A DNA stretch of 64,000 nt, taken from contig JANEZZ010002202.1 in the NCBI GenBank assembly GCA_026122225.1, positions 1,805,001 through 1,869,000 on the forward strand, written 5' to 3'. The position numbers and the translations under genes were made by a program. Every line of letters starts with the position of its first letter. Positions within the stretch are counted from its first letter, which is position 1. The stretch comes from Heloderma charlesbogerti (taxonomy: Eukaryota; Chordata; Lepidosauria; Squamata; Helodermatidae). This document shows, piece after piece, positions 40,376 to 53,480 of this stretch. The notes under the pieces were generated by a model that was given only the letters and a program-made list of their open reading frames with translations, was not told where the DNA came from and did not search any database.

Positions 40376-41209
40376 GTTGATTTATATGTATTTGTAAATA
40401 TAAAAAATAATTACTACAAAAAGCAAGCCAATTAGTTCCTATCCAAATATAACCCTCTTCCATAAATCATCTCAAACTAGATTCAAACTAAATTAATGTA
40501 TTCCCCACATATCCTACCCTGTAATCCAGCTCATCCACAAATACATTATTCATCCTGCCCCAAACCAACCCCTCCTGAATTACCTCTCGATCTACTCATT
40601 TTTTCAGTGCCTTCAGCTTCAAGGGAAGGGGGGACCCAATGTTTGTCTTATTCGCCTGTATCAGGAAGTGCAGCAAGGCCACCCACCGCCACAGTCAGTA
40701 CAAACACTGAGGAGGAAAAGAAACCTGGGGCCAATCTACAGAGCCACTTTAATGCAGTGGTAGACTGCATTGGGGTCACTTGTGACAGATGACACTGTCA
40801 CCAACCCGCCACCATTCCGCAGCATCCGTCCGGAAAATGCACATTTTCAGGAAGTCCCTTTAACTCCGTTGTTCGTCTTAAATGCGACCCTGGAGCAGTT
40901 CCGTGGCAGTGTGCTCCATCCCCCTGCATTAAATCCTGGGCGCCCCCCTGTGACATGGCTGTGACCTACAAGTGACATGGTCAAGTGGTGGGGCCGCCCC
41001 TTCCACACACCCATGCCCTCTTTTTCCCCATTTGCAGTAGGGCGGCTTTCACAATAAGTAGGCTCCTTTTCCCATTTATCATAGCAGTACTGCTGTTTCA
41101 TTCACAACAGTAGAGTAGCCTGTTTACATGTAGTGCACAATAAAGAATACACAGACATGAAGGAGAAAGGGAAGTCAGTAGCAGGAGCCTGCATCTGCGG
41201 TATTTCACA
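40376..41209. other. Unassigned stretch
   Basis: No gene or recognised element is visible. It is moderately C-rich around 40500-40700. Confidence 0.45.
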
Positions 41210-41217
41210 GTCACATT

Positions 41218-42436
41218 TAGGGATGGCAGAGAATTCCGCCACGGAATCCATGGCGGAATGGCCTCCTGCCCCCCGCCCCCCCCACGGAATCCATGGCGGA
41301 ATGGCCTCCTGCCCCCCGCCCCCCCCACGGAATCCCCCCGGGACGGAACTTACCTGGGGTGGATGTGGCGGATGCAGCAGCAGCGGCAGCTCCGGTGGCG
41401 GCGGCTCCGGCGGCTGGTCTCCTGGCCGACCGTGGCCGGGCTGCTGTGGCCGCCATTGGCGTCCTTGCAGCTGTGATAGGCTATGTAAGTATTTACGTAG
41501 CCTATCACGGCAAGCCCCCCAAAAAAACAGCGTACGCAAATGGCGGCGGCTACGGCGGCTGCCATTGGCGTTCCCTATTTTTCACCGTTCTAGCCTACGT
41601 AAATATTTATGTAGGCTAGAATGGCGAAAAATAGGGAACGCCAATGGCGGCCGCCGTAGCCGCTGCCATTTGCGTACGCCGTTTTTGGGGGGGGCTTGCC
41701 GTGATAGGATACGTAAATACTTATGTAGCCTATCACAGCAGCCTAGCTGGATGCAAATGGCGGCCATGGCCGCCATTTGCATCTTGGTCTTTGCCGTGAT
41801 AGGCTATGTAAGTATTAACGTAGCCTATCACGGCATCCCCCCCCCCAAAAAAACAGCGTACATAAATGGCAGCGGCTACGGCAGCCGCCATTAGCATTCC
41901 TTTTTTTCCCGACGTTTTAGCCTACGTAAATATTTACGTAAGCTATTATGGCCAAAAAAAAAAGGAACGCAAATAGCACCCACTACGCTATTTGCATTCC
42001 CCTTTCTTTTCGCCATAATAGCCTACATAAATATTTATGTAGGCTAGAACAGCGAAAAATAGGGAACGCAAATGGCGGCCGCTGTAGCTGCCACCATTTG
42101 CGTACGCTTCTTTTTTGTATTTGGGGGGGTTGCCATGATAGGCTACGTAAATACTTACAGAACCTATCACGGCAGCCTGTCTGGATGCAAATGACGGCCG
42201 CTACGGCGGCCACCATTTGTGTCCGCAGCAGCCCGTCCGTGGCTGGAAATCTGGCTGCGGACAGCCCTGGCCGGCTGCTCTGCGGAGCCGCCATGGAGCG
42301 GAGCCAGCCTGGCAGGATTCCGGGGGGGAGGACCGGATCGCCTCCCCCCCCATCGAGAATTCCGGGGGGAGGGATGGAGCGCCTCTCCCACCGCGAAAAA
42401 CTCCGCGAAAAGGTAAGCGAGTTTCGTACATCCCTA
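41218..42436. mobile_element. TAGGGATG-family hairpin element, copy 2
   Basis: An exact 8-bp TSD, GTCACATT, lies at 41210-41217 and 42437-42444. Termini are TAGGGATGGCAGAGAATTCC and the inverse of TAGGGATGTACGAAACTC. The left part has a tandem duplication of a 'acggaatccatggcggaatg' unit (41233 and 41283). The body holds two consecutive large inverted repeats, centred near 41605 and 41980. Each is made of shorter palindromes (TAGCCTACGTAAATA type and AAATGGCGGC type). A perfect GCAAATGGCGGCC palindrome at 41752-41784 lies between them. Outward AG|GTAAG motifs lie at 41348-41356 (minus strand) and 42410-42418 (plus strand). The open frames through it follow from the palindromes and are not credible genes. 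Confidence 0.92.
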
Positions 42437-42444
42437 GTCACATT

Positions 42445-43374
42445 ACTGCGATACACCTACAACTTCACAGTAACAATACACCTACAACTAAGGAATACCC
42501 AGAAAGAGAAAGGGCAGCCAGTACAACAAGAGAACATGGACAGGGCTGGTAACAAACCCGCCCAATCACGGAATCGTGCTGGGTCGCCCCTTCACAGTAA
42601 CGCAGCAGTTTGCTTTTTACATTCACAGACAGCAGCCACCGATTCATTCAAGTCTTCCCTTCAGAATAGTCCCCTGTGTGTGTGATTTTTCTGTGCGTTT
42701 GTGGGGAGGAGGAGGAGTCTTAGTTCACTTAGGGGAAGTGGAGGCAGCAGCAGCAGCAGTAGCCACTGCTGCTGACTCCAGAGCGCAAGCAGAAGAAGGC
42801 AATTCCAGCCCTTTTCCTCCATGCAGGACCTAGGCACCCCCTATCTGCCTGCCCATTAGTCTGTCCCCAGGCTTCAATATTGCTGGTTTACAGTTTGTGG
42901 ATGAAGGGGAAGAGGTGTAGGGTAAACTATCTGACATTACTCATCTCTTCTATTAAACTTCCCTGAGCAGTGAAGCATGGAGAGGGGCAGGAACAAGCCT
43001 CTCTCATTGGTTGAGAATCACCTGTGAGGTTGAAGACATTCACTTCTACTAGCGAGACTCCACCTATCCAACCACAAAGTAAGGCAGATTAAAGTGCAGT
43101 TTGACCTGTGAAAAGTGGGTTTTAAGGTAGTGTTTACTCCACATTTTTTGCTTCATGTGTCCAGGACAGACCAAAAATGATTTCCTGAAAATCTGAATAA
43201 TACCAGAAGCGCTTCTCATTCCATTTCCATGTAGGCTCCCCACTGGAGGCAATGAAAGGACTTTCCACCCACAAATTGAACACAGAATTCCCACACACAC
43301 ACACTCATGCACACATGATCAGTAGAGACTATAAATGGACATAAAGGAAATATGATTGTGATAATCTTATAGGA
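42445..43374. other. Unassigned stretch
   Basis: No gene or recognised element. There is a (GCA)n-like tract at 42745-42760 and a CA tract at 43293-43303. Confidence 0.45.
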
Positions 43375-43515
43375 CAGGGGTCTCTAGCCTTTTTGGGCCC
43401 ATGAGCACATTTGGCATTTTGAAAAAGTCCCCTGGGTGCCATCACAAACTGACCACTTTAGGGAGTGGGGGGCCAATCACAAAATGTTAGGAGTGCCCCC
43501 TTATCACCCTTCCTC
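43375..43515 (+). mobile_element. hAT (Charlie-like) element, left part
   Basis: It begins CAGGGGTCTCTAGCCTTTT followed by TGGGCCCATGAG, like the elements at 58780 and (reversed) 61840-61979, and contains 'caatcacaaaatgttagg'. The right boundary is not resolved. Confidence 0.6.
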
Positions 43516-44298
43516 AACCTGTGATTATTATAACATCACCACTCATAAATATTTTGACAACACCAAGTCCTGATTTTAGCTTCAGAATTTCAGTACCTCT
43601 ATATTCTCTCAACCTCTTCCTTGACACACCTTAGAGTGTGTGTGGAAGGAATACATCAACTATAACCTAAGCAATCACTTTATTAGGACACTGCCACCAC
43701 CCTCTTCCTCATGAGGAGTCTTCAATTTCTGTGTGTGTGTGGGTGTAGATTCCTAGACTTTGGTCTATTTCTTTCATAGCTTCATCTAACCCTTTTACTG
43801 GCACCAAATTAAACTGAGAATGGTGTGGTTTGAAAGAACAAATTAAAAATGAAACTTTATTTACACGGTATAAGGAATTTCAATGTAGTTTGAGTTTTAT
43901 GTGATAAAAGTCTTGTTTCAGGTTTTTATTAATTCCTTACCTACTCTACCCTTTCTAATAATGATACATCAAAATAATAAATATACCTCCCTCCACCTCC
44001 CAGGGGAATCTAACCACCACCAAAGCTAGAGCCGGGTGTCCCAATCCTACCCTTCAGAAAGCCAAACCCCATCTCCCCCTCTAAAGAAAACCAAGTGCCT
44101 GCTATTCCCCCCCTCCCAACTGAAAAAGCAACAGCCAATCAGGAGACACCATTTAAATCTGAACATTCTAACTCCCCCCTCCCCGCTACTTACCATGGCC
44201 TTTAGGAGAAAGGCTATGTTAGAATACATCAATCAAGCCAATGAACATTAAAATATACAATTAAATAACAAAACAAAATTCCATTTCATCACAACTGC
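43516..44298. other. Unassigned AT-rich stretch
   Basis: No gene or recognised element; a short GT tract lies at 43731-43742. Confidence 0.45.
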
Positions 44299-44407
44299 CT
44301 GTGTGTGTGTGTGTGTGTGTGTGTATAAATGTATTAACGTGCACTCTATGTGTGTGCTACCCACTCTGGCTTCTTTCTTTCTCTCTGGCTCTTTTCTTTC
44401 ACTGTGG

Positions 44408-44451
<44 letters not shown>

Positions 44452-44592
44452 ACACAGACACACGTGCACACATGCACACACACAGACACACACACCTTCA
44501 TTCTGGCTCCTCTTTCATTCCCTTTCTCTCTCTGGCTTCTTTTTCCTTCCTTCCATCCATCCATCCATCCATCCATCCTTCCTTCCTTCCCT
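44299..44592. repeat. Cluster of microsatellites
   Basis: (GT)n at 44301-44324, (CT)n at 44410-44451, CA-rich tract at 44451-44493 and (TCCA)n/(TTCC)n at 44546-44590. Open frames here are repeat-encoded. Confidence 0.95.
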
Positions 44593-46235
44593 CTTCTTAT
44601 ATATCAGCTGGAGGTGTCAAGGACCCTGTTGCTTCAAGGGTCTTTGGTGGGGGTAGAGTGGACTTCACACTCCCCTCCAGCTGATTTTCAGCAGGGGGCA
44701 TTTTCGGTCCCTATACAAGCCAATGGAGATGCTTCCAGACGTTCCACATACTTCAAGGCACCAGGTTGTAAGTTCCTTCCCTCACTCTTCTTTCCTGGGG
44801 CACCATGAGGAGGCTTACTGTGAGAATGACCCCGCAGTTGACTGGTCAATGTTGTGCCCACCCCCAGTTCAACAGATCTACTTGCAAGAGATGAGAACTT
44901 ACCTTTGCGCAGGCTAAGTCTGGCTTTCACATCTATAATTAAATACAATCTTTAATCTTCACTAGTTTCACTAAAGCAAAGATTTTGGCCCTAAATGCAT
45001 ACTTTGGTTTTCTCCTTAAATCTTTTATTTTTTTTAATCAATGTAATAATTTTATAAGTAATATAGGAATTTGGGATTTGCAACATTGCCCAATACTGTA
45101 TTTTGATTTATTTGCATCTACCATATACTTACACAATTTGGGGACACACTGCACTGATGTGTAAACTTATATTTTGCATTTTTAAAAATGGCTGCATTTG
45201 AGCAAGTTGTTCCTGTGAACAGAAACTGTATTTTCCCTTTTCTCTAATCAGATTTGCTGCCTATCTGACAGCTGTATTCTCCAGTACATAAAGTTCAACC
45301 CCATTTTCCTTTCTGCCAAGCCTGTTAAGCCTTCATACTCTTTATCTGTCAATTGCCCTATCTCTACCATAGTCTCTTTCAGTATTGAATAAGATAGTGT
45401 GGCAGCTTCAACAAGCCTCCGGCCATTATGTCTCTTAGCTTTCTATCTCCTGGGACCTCTTCTGATTCAGCTTTAGAGTGCTCAGTTTCCCCATCTGCCC
45501 ACACAGTTCCCACTGCCTCTAGGGCCTCTTTGAGGGCTCTTCCCCTCCTTACACCTCCCTCACACATGCCTGCCTGTTTTCAGGCATTCTCTTGTTCATA
45601 CATTCAGATTCCTATTAGAATATTCATTAACATTTAATGAAATCACAGCAGTTTAGCCATTTACATCTGTAGGCTTCATTACTACCATTACAAACTTGAT
45701 GCTTTAGAATGTAAACTAGTGGCAAGAAGCCAAAGATTTGCAGGTTATTTCAAATTAATATATAAACCTCAGCCTTCCCTTTCCTCTGTAGTTCCTGACC
45801 ATGTGCAACTCTCCACTTTGCCCATTCTCTCTCCCAGATTTCCTACACCTCTAAGGATCTTCCTTCTGGCATCCCCCCTCATTCTCCTAGCCAAATACTT
45901 TTTCCAGCCCTCCTTTGCTAGACCTTCCTGCTTCTTCTTCTCTTGGCTTGTCTTCTTCCTCCTCCTTTTCTTGGCCTCTGCTACTTATACTTGCTTGTCC
46001 AGGCCTTTTTCTACACTTCTCCTGTCTAGGAGGACACAGTTCAACAAATGGAAGCTTCAAATCCTTCTGCCTTCTCCAGTCCCTCTGTGACATTAGGGCA
46101 GGTCAGCCAATCACGACGAGTCTTTGGCTGGGGTGAAAGAGTGATTCAACAAAAAATGTGAAACTGAGCCAGTAATTTGAGGAGAAACAGTTAAAAGTAA
46201 ATGGCCCTTGCCCCCCTCCCCGCACTTCGGGCTTC
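44593..46235. other. Unassigned stretch
   Basis: No gene or recognised element. It contains a pyrimidine-rich, CTTCTTC-type segment at 45760-46020 and GT/AT-rich sequence around 45010. Confidence 0.45.
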
Positions 46236-46620
46236 ATCACACGGAGCTTTTATCCTGAGATTGAGACTGCTCCTTCATGGAAGTTTGTGGGCTCTTTACA
46301 TGATGCTGTGAACCTCCAAGGTGTCTCCTGCACTAAATGCCCTTTGTTCCGCTTTTTAAATAGATCGCAGATAATGAACTATCAAATTACCCTGTTGTGT
46401 TCTGCTTCAGTTTCCTCCATGAAAAGAAGTAAAAGCAGCAAGAAGAGGAACAAGATCAATGAAAGATAATGGAAGACTCAGATGTGGGGAGAAGGAGGGG
46501 GAAGGGAGTGGGGGAAAAGGAAGCATGTGAAAAAGGAAGTCGTCATGATCCTTCATTTAAAATGGAAGCAGAAAGCCCCATGTTAAATGCAGGATTTTAG
46601 GCTGGTTTACAGATGCCCAA
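46236..46620 (+). repeat. Unclassified interspersed repeat (copy 2 of 3)
   Basis: It is homologous to 2094-2440 over its whole length, with an extra G-rich insertion near 46480-46520. It carries the same right-end hairpin: ATCCTTCATTTAAAATGG against CATGTTAAATGCAGGAT. The right end reads 'ggctggtttacagatgccc', which is missing from the first copy. Confidence 0.65.
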
Positions 46621-47849
46621 AGACTTGTAATCTCTTTGTTGTGATACAGCCTTTAGATTCACATATACCAGCCTTGACTGATCTTGCAGTCATTTCAATT
46701 AAAAATGCCACTGAAGGTTGCCAGGTTCATCCTCAGAAACAAGTTTCAGGAGCTTTGTAACTGGTTGGGGAGGGAAGTACTCAAACATGGTGTTCAAATA
46801 TCCAAGCATCCCTCTTTGAATGACTGCAAGCAGAATCAAGGCAGGCATAGCCCACATCTAGCAGGCTCTCCATTTTGTTTCTGCTCACACCCCAGACTTG
46901 GCCTGGAATGTGGTGCAAGATGGACTCCTGATGAGAATGAAGTCAGCATGGATGGACGGGAGAGCCAGGCTCTGTATGCATAAATCTTGCAGCCCAGCCA
47001 ACAAGGAGAATGGAACTCCTTAACTTACTGAATGCTGAAGCAGCTGACAAGGCTGCAGCTGCAGCCAATACCTGTCAAACACATTCTCTAACTTCTGGTC
47101 CTTATGTAGTCAAAATGACACCATTCATGCTGGGGGGGGGGGATATTTAAATGTAGGAGCTAAGAATATTTGATAGGAGCAAAGTTGCATACAATTCCTT
47201 TCAACATGTATGTTGGATTGCATGTGGGAATAGTCTCGAATAAGGCTGTACTACGTTGACAACAATTTTTCAGACATTTCAACCACCTTGAAAACAGCTG
47301 TTTTGTTTGGCTATACCTCAAAGGTAAGGAAAAATTCTTTTTGGGGGCAGTGGGAGAAGAGAATTGGAGTGGCTGCCATTTTGGTTTTCAAAGAAAGCCC
47401 TGTTTGGAGGTGTTTTTTGAATGCTGGAATATTCAGAATGGTTGCCTCCTTTGCCGCTCATTGGGGTTCATTATTATAATGGATAGCCACTGAATATCTA
47501 CAGAAAAATGCACAATTTTACAGAGTGGGCTAATCATTCCTCTAGTAGCTCAGTTTAGCTGAAAAGTGTAGTATTAAATACCACTTAAAAGAAAGGGCAG
47601 TGATTGAAGCAGGCTTGTTAAAAATACAAAGTCACAGTGTGTCCTTCCATACAACCCTATTCTTAAACTTGAATGGCTAAGAAAAATGCTTTTTACATTT
47701 GGATTTCTTTCTTTCTTTTTAAATAAGAATGTTTTGCAAACCTACCCCCACAAAGATACTATATTCAAAAATAGATCAAAAAGTTTAAAAGTCATCCCAT
47801 GCCATTTTGGGGGCACAGGGGTGGAAACTGAAGATTAAAAGTGCAATCC
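46621..47849. other. Unassigned stretch
   Basis: No gene or recognised element; a poly-G run lies at 47133-47142. Confidence 0.45.
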
Positions 47850-48030
47850 TATGCAAGTCTACTCAGAAGTAAGCACCACTGAGTTCAGTGGGGCTTTTCT
47901 CCCAAGTAAACTTCAGGGAAATTATTTGGAGAAACAAAGGGCATTTCTATACCAGCCTAAAATCCTGCATTTAAAACGGGGCTTTCTGCTTCTGTTTTAA
48001 ATGCAGGATCACCACTGACTCCCTTTACAT
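47850..48030. repeat. MITE end next to inverted repeat-family fragment
   Basis: 47850-47925 starts AGTGCAATCCTATGCAAG with 'ctactcagaagtaagcacc', the left half of the CAATCCTATG family. 47938-48020 is the right end of the repeat at 2094 and 46236, inverted ('cagcctaaaatcctgcattt'). Confidence 0.6.
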
Positions 48031-50074
48031 CGGCTTCCTTCCCAAACACTTCATCCCTGGAGCCAGACACAACTCTGCCCCCACCTGCATTGCAGTGGAT
48101 GCAAACTGGGAGCCAGCCTGCCAAGACAGTTGATGCTGTTGCAGTACAGTAAGTGGGAACAATTGTGCAGGAGGGGGGTTCTTAAAGAATAGGCATTCAA
48201 GAGTGAAAAAATAAAAACAGTTGTTTCTGGCTTTTCTTTTCTTTTTTACATATCCAAATATTGGTGATCTAGATGTTTAGGGAGCTATTTGGGACAAAGT
48301 AACAGATTACTGTAGCGGGTCTAGATAATTAAATTGTACATATGTCTAAACTCTTTGGTTCCAGGTAATACACAGTCCAATTTCACCAATGTAGTTGACA
48401 ATGGAACATTTATTGCCTTTTAATAGCAACATGGGTAACAATATTTTTGTTTGCTATCCAACATGAACACAGTCACTTTCCTGCTGTGCCAGATTGACCT
48501 GCAATTCATGTGAATTGAATTCAGGAGCAACATAAGCTTTTAAAATATTCTCATAAGGAAAATTACATTTTCACGAATGGAATATGAACTAGCATTTAAT
48601 TGTGCATTTTCCAAGATTTATATATTTTAATTACAGGCGATAACACTTTTGCCTTAATATTTAGTAACATTCTATTATTTAAGAAGATAGAATCATTTCT
48701 TTGCTATGTTAATGAGGAAACTGGGCACTTAGGTGATATTGCAACAAATATCGCAAACATAAGAAGAATAAAGGATAAATTCAGAACATGGTATTTATTT
48801 TATTTGTTTTTAACATTTCAACCATAGCTTTTAGCCCACCTATGGGTTCAGAAAATACTTGTTGGGGGCATGTGTGCTTGCCAGCACATCTCCTGCATCA
48901 CTAGAACCTGAACTGTAAGAGCAATCTAGTGTGGGAAAATCCCATCTCAAAATGTCTCTTGTTAACATAGAAATGTACTTGAAATTACCCATAACTGCAC
49001 AGCATGACTGAAGAAATCAGGTGGATCAGTCCACCACCACAATTACTTCAAATTAGAAACCATATTAAATGCATATTTTCATATAAAGTTGGGCATATTT
49101 TAAAAATGCAAATAGCAGCTTGAAAGAAGCAATTTTGTCAAAACCGCAGCAGTGGTGGCAAGAGTTAAATTCTTGCCACAATCCTGACAATAAATCAGTC
49201 CCCTTAGCAGCTGCTATTCACATGTTTAAGAAAGTGCACCTTTAGTGCAAAGACACATTTAAAATCCCCTCTAATTTGGCCATCTTTCTAGTGCTAAAGT
49301 TGGGTGTTGTTCTCTATCTTTGTTAGAGGCACATTAGAGTGAGAGCAGTTACCGCTCATAAATGATGCAGATATCTAGCTCTTAAGAGCACTGTGGTTGA
49401 AGAGTTGATGTGGTTTACCCAAAATTCCTGCCTCTCTTCCAGAATATATTTTGCCTCCTGCTGCAGGCTGCAATCTACACGCAGCAGCCAATATTAAACT
49501 ATACGTTTAAAGCTCCACAATAAATGGTTTCTGTTCTTTGCAAGTTACAAAGAGCTTTACTGGAAATGAAATACAACAGGTCTAGTGTGTCATAGGCCTA
49601 TGTGAATAAGCCTTGGGTTCATCAGCTACCCCTCCCCTTTCCTCCTCTTGGATGGCTACAAGGAGAAGATCCAAAGTTTTCACTAGGTTTTCTAGCACCT
49701 GCAGTTTATTTTTACATCTGAATCTGGACAAACTGTGGTTAGTCTTAACTATGGTTTAAGGAAATTAAGTTGGCTTTATTTGTCTGGGTGAGGACATAAT
49801 AATAAACTGTGGTTAACTGAAAACAAAAGTGAAAGCTTCTGATATCCTCCTCACTGTTGCACCAGGGAAGGAAAGTGGGGACAGTGCATGATGCTGAGGC
49901 TCATGCAAGTAACCCTAAACGATGGGTTAGTGCTACATCTGAACTAGGCCTGTACCAGCTATACAAGTACTACATGTATTTGTTTAGGCCTCTGTTTACA
50001 AAGGAGCAGGAGAAAGGTTAATGTAGGTTGCGTGTTACAGACACAGTACTCCTGTGTTTTACAGTTCACAAACT
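48031..50074. other. Unassigned stretch
   Basis: No gene or recognised element. 'aaactgtggttagtcttaac' with inverted relatives nearby (49720-49820) may be a small foldback remnant. Confidence 0.4.
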
Positions 50075-51235
50075 TCTTTCATTTATTTAATTTCAGTTAT
50101 TACATTTCTATACCACCCAAGAACCAAAGCTCTCTGGGCACTTTACAAAGATAAAAACCTTAAAATACAATACTGTACATAATATAAAAACCGTTGACAT
50201 ACAAACTTATGAACAGACAGTATGTGCGCGCGCGCACACACACACAGATCTAACAATTTTAACAATCAACAGTAAGAAATCCAGGACCTGAATTAAAAAC
50301 CTGAATTAAAAACATATGCTCTCAATGCCTGAGAGTAGAGGAAGGTCTTAACCTGGCATTGAAAAGATATTGGCACTAAGCAGGCTTCTCTGGGGAGATA
50401 ATTCCAGAACTGGTGCAGCACCATTGAGAAGGCTCTCTCCCTTGTTTCCACTTTCCAAGCCTCCCTCAGAGGAGGCACCTGGAGGAGGACCTTAGATAAT
50501 GAGTGTAATGTATGGGTAGATTTATGCCTGGAGAGACACTCCATCAGGTACTGCGGTCCCAGGCCATGTAAGGCTTTATAGGTCAAAAACAGCCCTTGAA
50601 TCAGACTTGGAAACATAGAGGCAGCCAGTGCAAGTGGGCCAGAATTGGTGTTATATGTTCAGACCTTCTTGTCCTGGTTATCAATCTGGCTACCACATTT
50701 TGTACAAGCTGCAGCTGCTGAACTGTCTTCAAAGGCAGCCCCGCATAGAGTGCATTACAGTAATCTAACTTGGAGGTTACCAGAGCATAGACAACTGAAG
50801 CCAGGTTATCCCTCTCCAGATAGGGGCGTAGCTGGGCCGCTAATCAATTGGTAGAACTGGTTACTCTGTGCCACTGAAGTAATCTGAGCCTCAAGTGACA
50901 AAGATGGCTCCAAGAGAATCCCCAGGCTATGAACCTGCTTCTTCAGGGGGAGTACAACCGCATCCAGAACAGGTTGCGCATGCTCCATTCAGTCAGAAAA
51001 ACCACCCACTAACAGCATCTCAGTCTTGTCTGGATTGAGCTTCAATTTATTAGCACTCATACCCATTGTCATGTCCAGGCACCAAAGTAGCACATCCACA
51101 GCCTTGCCTGATGAAGATGAAAAGGAGAAATAGAGCTGTGTGTCATCAAGCATACTGATGACAATGCACTCCAAAACTCTGGATGACCACACCCAACAGT
51201 TTCATGTAGATGTTAAGGAACCCCATACTGGAGAA
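50075..51235 (-). pseudogene. Diverged L2-clade LINE, 3' half
   Basis: The minus strand reads FLNIYMKLLGVVIQSFGVH near 51210, HQYA then DTQLYFSFSSSS (YADD box damaged by a frameshift and stop), NKLKLNPDKTEMLLVGG, HSLGILLEPSLSLEAQI, then LDYCNALYAGLPLKT. Further on are LFLTYKALHGLGPQYL and RERAFSMVLHQFWNYLPREA. This is the RT C-terminal half of an L2-type protein, of a different and older subfamily than the copies at 5232 and 28453. The 3' end ('gcccagagagctttggttct' in reverse) lies near 50110, with an AT-rich tail to 50075. Confidence 0.85.
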
Positions 51236-53480
51236 TCCAGGGGTCCAAGTAATATTCCCCAAGCACCGCTTTCTGGAACCAATCATCCAAGTGTTCTTTG
51301 AATACCTGCTACTATTTCACATTATTTTTCTTCAATATTTTGCAACAAATCAAAAATCTCTCTTTACAGCATTAATTTCTGTTTTAATCTCTATCACAAT
51401 TCCTAGCTTCTTAGGTTGTGAAATGGTATTTATTTCATCCTGCTCTGCAACAGATTTAATTGGAAGTCACTCCAGTTGATTTCAACAGCACTTACTTCCT
51501 GTGAAGAATGCGTTTGATGGTCACTTTAAATGTTTTAGTCCTAGTTCTCATTTAGGCCTCTGTCTTAGACATGTTGAGTCCCACATGACTGAATGTTCCT
51601 CCAATTAAAAAAATCCCTGCACCAAAAAAATTAATATCAACCTTGCCTTTTATCTGTCATGATAGTCTTATATGCAACATGTGTATGGTAGAGCACTTAA
51701 TCACGCAAGCCCCCACTTACAATCTTAAAAGATGCAGCCCAGGTTTATCACCCGACTGAGAATTAGGCTATGCAGTGGAGGCCTTCTTACAAGATAAGGA
51801 CTTTAATCCTTATTGGAAAATACTCAAATATGTTATTTGCAGATTTAAATATCTCGAGCATTTATTCTGAAAATTCTAAACAGAATTGAAGGAAAGCAAT
51901 GAACATATAATGCACTGGCATACTTTACAGCAATGAAGAAGAAAACAAAAGGCAATTACATTTAATGTCAGGTCTGAAACATTTATAAAGAAACTAGCTA
52001 TTAGAATATTGAAATTAAGGAGCAAAATAAAATTCAGTATCCTTCCCTGGCAATTGATATGCTAACAGCATACTAACAGAATGAAAATTCTCTGTTAACT
52101 CATAAATTATGCATTTTACTTCAATATCGGACTTAAGGCATTTTCTCATAGCAGGTTTTGCCATGTCATATTGCGAAGAATGGAAGCTGAAAGTAGGCTG
52201 CTGCTACCTGGAAAACTACAATTCAGTGTTTTGCTCTGTGAAAGATGTGTATTAATAATGAGAATCTTACACTAGGACCTGTATATTGTTATTCTGCATG
52301 GGCAAATTCCTTTAACAAGGCAAAAATAGAACAATAAACATTACTTAAAACAACAATGCTCAGTGACCCTTGTCTTTACTGTTTATATTAGTGTGGACCT
52401 TTAATTTTGGCTTTGTTAAAGAAATTCACACACAAACATACACCTTTGTCCACAAGTAATACAACTTTTATAAACACCATTACTTTAGAAATAATATTTA
52501 GAATGTGGAGAGAAATTACCAACCTGTCCCTCCCCTGTGGGAAGCGAGGAGGGAAGAACCACAATTTCTTCCAAAAATATTTTTTTACACATCATGCTAG
52601 ACTGATGCATGAGAAGAGGGACTAAATCCAAAGATGTTCTTCTGTTCACACAACCTCTTGTGAAATGGAAGCCCAACTAAAGAACCTATTGTACCGTGTA
52701 AGCTTTTGCTGAGTAGCACTAGCAGCTATTTTCCTTCCGCATCGTTCTTCAGATCTGATCTACAGGGAAACACACATATACACTCGCATTTAGTATGAAG
52801 AACAGGCATATGCTTTATTGCATGTACACCTATTGGGAAGCCATAATCATTAAAAAAAAACTAGTATCTGTAGGACCTTCACATGAATGCACATGGCTGT
52901 CTTCTCTCACCCCCTGTGTAAATCCATGCTTTGAAAACATCACATGTGAAGCATTGCATGGGCTCCCTACAAGATTAATTCCCTGGAAGAAAACATGTGA
53001 AAAGTTTTGAGTATAGAACCTATTGTTTATATTTGTTGGTTCACAGAGCCCTTAAAGTGGTAACTAACAGTGCAATCAGAACAGGTTTACAGCAATAGAT
53101 CTCTTGCACAAGTGCTACCGGAAGACCTCTTGGTGCAGTTCCACAATGTATCCAGGGTTGCATAACAGTATGAGAAGCATGGTGAATCAGGAAGATACGG
53201 GCTGTAGTATATAACGACTAGTGCACCATAAAGAGGTCTTAGGAACTTCTGTAAATGCTGGTGAAAATATAAAAATGTTTCAGGTCACTTTTCTCACACA
53301 GCACACCTCTTGTGCTAGGTCAGGAACAACACTTCCATAAGCCGAAGCAGCTTTCTGCTAGCAAAAGGTAAGATGGTGTCCAGCTATGGCTGGATCAGGT
53401 TCAGCATTCGGTTAAACTAAGGGGCAATCCAAAAGCAAATCAATAAGCAGGCAACGGGCTAAGGCACAGTTTTACCAGGC
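51236..53480. other. Unassigned AT-rich stretch
   Basis: No gene or recognised element. A fragment 'gaagtcactccagttgattt' near 51466 may belong to the CAATCCTATG MITE group. Confidence 0.45.

Noticed and set aside
41133..41894. 253-codon open frame, and similar long frames on both strands, through the hairpin elements
   Set aside because: The frames mirror each other on opposite strands because the DNA is palindromic. The products are Ala/Arg/Gly-rich, without domains, and repeat the same block (RDRLRKYLRSLS) once per hairpin.
44248..44684. Ser/Leu/Cys-rich and Arg/Glu-rich open frames
   Set aside because: They are encoded by (GT)n, (CT)n and (TCCA)n tracts.
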